Shown: positions 14,263-14,909 of the stretch, piece by piece
Layout: each line of letters starts with the position of its first letter
Numbering within the stretch: the first letter of the stretch is position 1
NCBI GenBank assembly: GCA_020444165.1
Contig: JAHLLK010000178.1
Span: forward strand, 1 to 14,909
Direction of reading: 5' to 3'
Source: Deltaproteobacteria bacterium
Lineage (GTDB): Bacteria; Desulfobacterota; Desulfarculia; Desulfarculales; Desulfarculaceae
Length of the DNA stretch: 14,909 nt
Translations under genes and position numbers: made by a program
The notes under the pieces: model-generated
The model's input: the letters and a program-made list of their open reading frames with translations, nothing else
What the model was told of the DNA's origin: nothing
Database searches by the model: none

Positions 14263-14841
14263 GTGAAACCATCTGATGAGATCATCGCTGAACACGAGGC
14301 CGTGTTAAAAGTTTTGGACATTTTAGAAATTATTTGTGATGAGTTTTCCGAATTACCTCAAATGCCTTTAGCGCATATCAAAGACATTATTAATTTTATT
14401 GATGTATTTGTTGATAAATGTCACCATGGAAAGGAAGAGGATATTTTATTTCCAGAGCTATACATCGTTGGAACGTTACAGCAGAAAGATTTTGTTGATT
14501 TTTTGATAAAAGAACATCAGAAGGCACGCGTCTTGGTACAAGAGAAGCGGGAAACAATGAAAGTAATGAAAAATGCCGACGGCCTTCTAATTACTCCGGC
14601 AAGCGAAGCTGCTGTAGATAAACTAATAGCCGTTTCACGATCATATATAAATTTAATGCGGTTTCATATCAATAATGAAAACCAAAACCTGTTGCCGCTA
14701 ATTGAAAAGGTTTTTTCAAGAGCCAAACAGGATGAATTTTTGACGCTTTTCGAACAGCTTGAGTCTGAAAGAATAGGAAAGGGCCTGCACGAAAACTTCC
14801 ACAACATGATTAATAAGCTAACGTTAATTTATATTTCCTAG
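14263..14841 (+). CDS. Hemerythrin-like HHE cation-binding protein (second copy)
   Basis: This 192-residue helical cytoplasmic protein has the same diiron pattern as the hemerythrin at 5005. Candidate ligands are H11 (AEHEAVL), H54 or H55 with E58 or E59 (KCHHGKEED), H85 (KEHQKAR), and H135 with E139 (RFHINNENQNLLPL). The shared CHHGKEE-x2-LF block shows they belong to the same subfamily, but the rest has diverged and this one is longer by an acidic/helical tail. The start is GTG 14263, supported by AAGGAG at 14251-14256 six bases upstream; no ATG fits. It likely binds O2 or NO, or protects iron enzymes. No further gene is visible in the last 68 bases of the window. Confidence 0.9.
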   Translation: MKPSDEIIAEHEAVLKVLDILEIICDEFSELPQMPLAHIKDIINFIDVFVDKCHHGKEEDILFPELYIVGTLQQKDFVDFLIKEHQKARVLVQEKRETMKVMKNADGLLITPASEAAVDKLIAVSRSYINLMRFHINNENQNLLPLIEKVFSRAKQDEFLTLFEQLESERIGKGLHENFHNMINKLTLIYIS

Positions 14842-14909
14842 GCTAACCACATATATAGGCTTGTATGAAGGGAAGTTCGTTGTCTAGTGGCGGGAGTGCT
14901 GGCCATTAA

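Noticed and set aside
14865..14909. 14-codon frame ending exactly at the window edge
   Set aside because: It lacks a ribosome-binding site and gives a Gly/Ser-rich product of no recognisable type.
1..14909. CRISPR array, tRNA, rRNA, insertion sequence or prophage attachment site
   Set aside because: No regularly spaced repeats, cloverleaf, transposase, integrase or flanking direct repeats were seen on either strand.

Overview
This window looks like chromosomal DNA from an anaerobic or microaerophilic Gram-negative bacterium, most plausibly a sulfate-reducer-type deltaproteobacterium (Desulfobacterota). That placement is inferred from the stand-alone rubredoxin:oxygen-oxidoreductase-type flavodiiron protein, the hemerythrin-like proteins and the envelope export genes. 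No rRNA, tRNA, insertion sequence, integrase or CRISPR array is visible. By eye the base composition changes near 3.8 kb: the left part is GC-richer, while the sensor kinase and everything after it is AT-richer.

Layout. (1) 70-995: a divergent pair, an XRE-type helix-turn-helix regulator on the minus strand and an unrecognised single-pass membrane protein on the plus strand. A good sigma70-like promoter and a small palindrome lie between them. (2) 996-1342: a 347-base gene-poor spacer with candidate promoter elements. (3) 1343-5923: a plus-strand run of a flavodiiron O2/NO reductase, a two-CBS-domain protein translationally coupled to an HPP-family membrane protein, a PAS histidine kinase whose PAS domain carries a FixL-like P-H-I-I-G histidine, a hemerythrin-like protein, and a DUF488 (YeaO-like) protein. 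(4) 5924-13618: a TetR regulator followed by a complete ABC-2-type export operon equivalent to E. coli cecR-ybhGFSR. It differs in that the double ATPase YbhF is split into two genes and a dedicated TolC-family outer-membrane protein is included. A small two-helix membrane protein abuts its end. (5) 13766-14841: a small cupin and a second hemerythrin-like protein.

How the genes may work together. The flavodiiron protein, both hemerythrins and the possible haem-PAS kinase all fit sensing, binding or reducing O2 or NO in an anaerobe; the HPP protein may handle nitrite or another small anion. This functional link is inference from family knowledge and proximity. The export operon is the most firmly read module. 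Two near-identical GTGAA-N6-TTCAC palindromes, one over the -10/+1 of the tetR promoter and one just upstream of the membrane-fusion-protein gene, strongly suggest autorepression and ligand-induced export. The adaptor, two ATPases, two permeases and the outer-membrane channel should form a tripartite pump.
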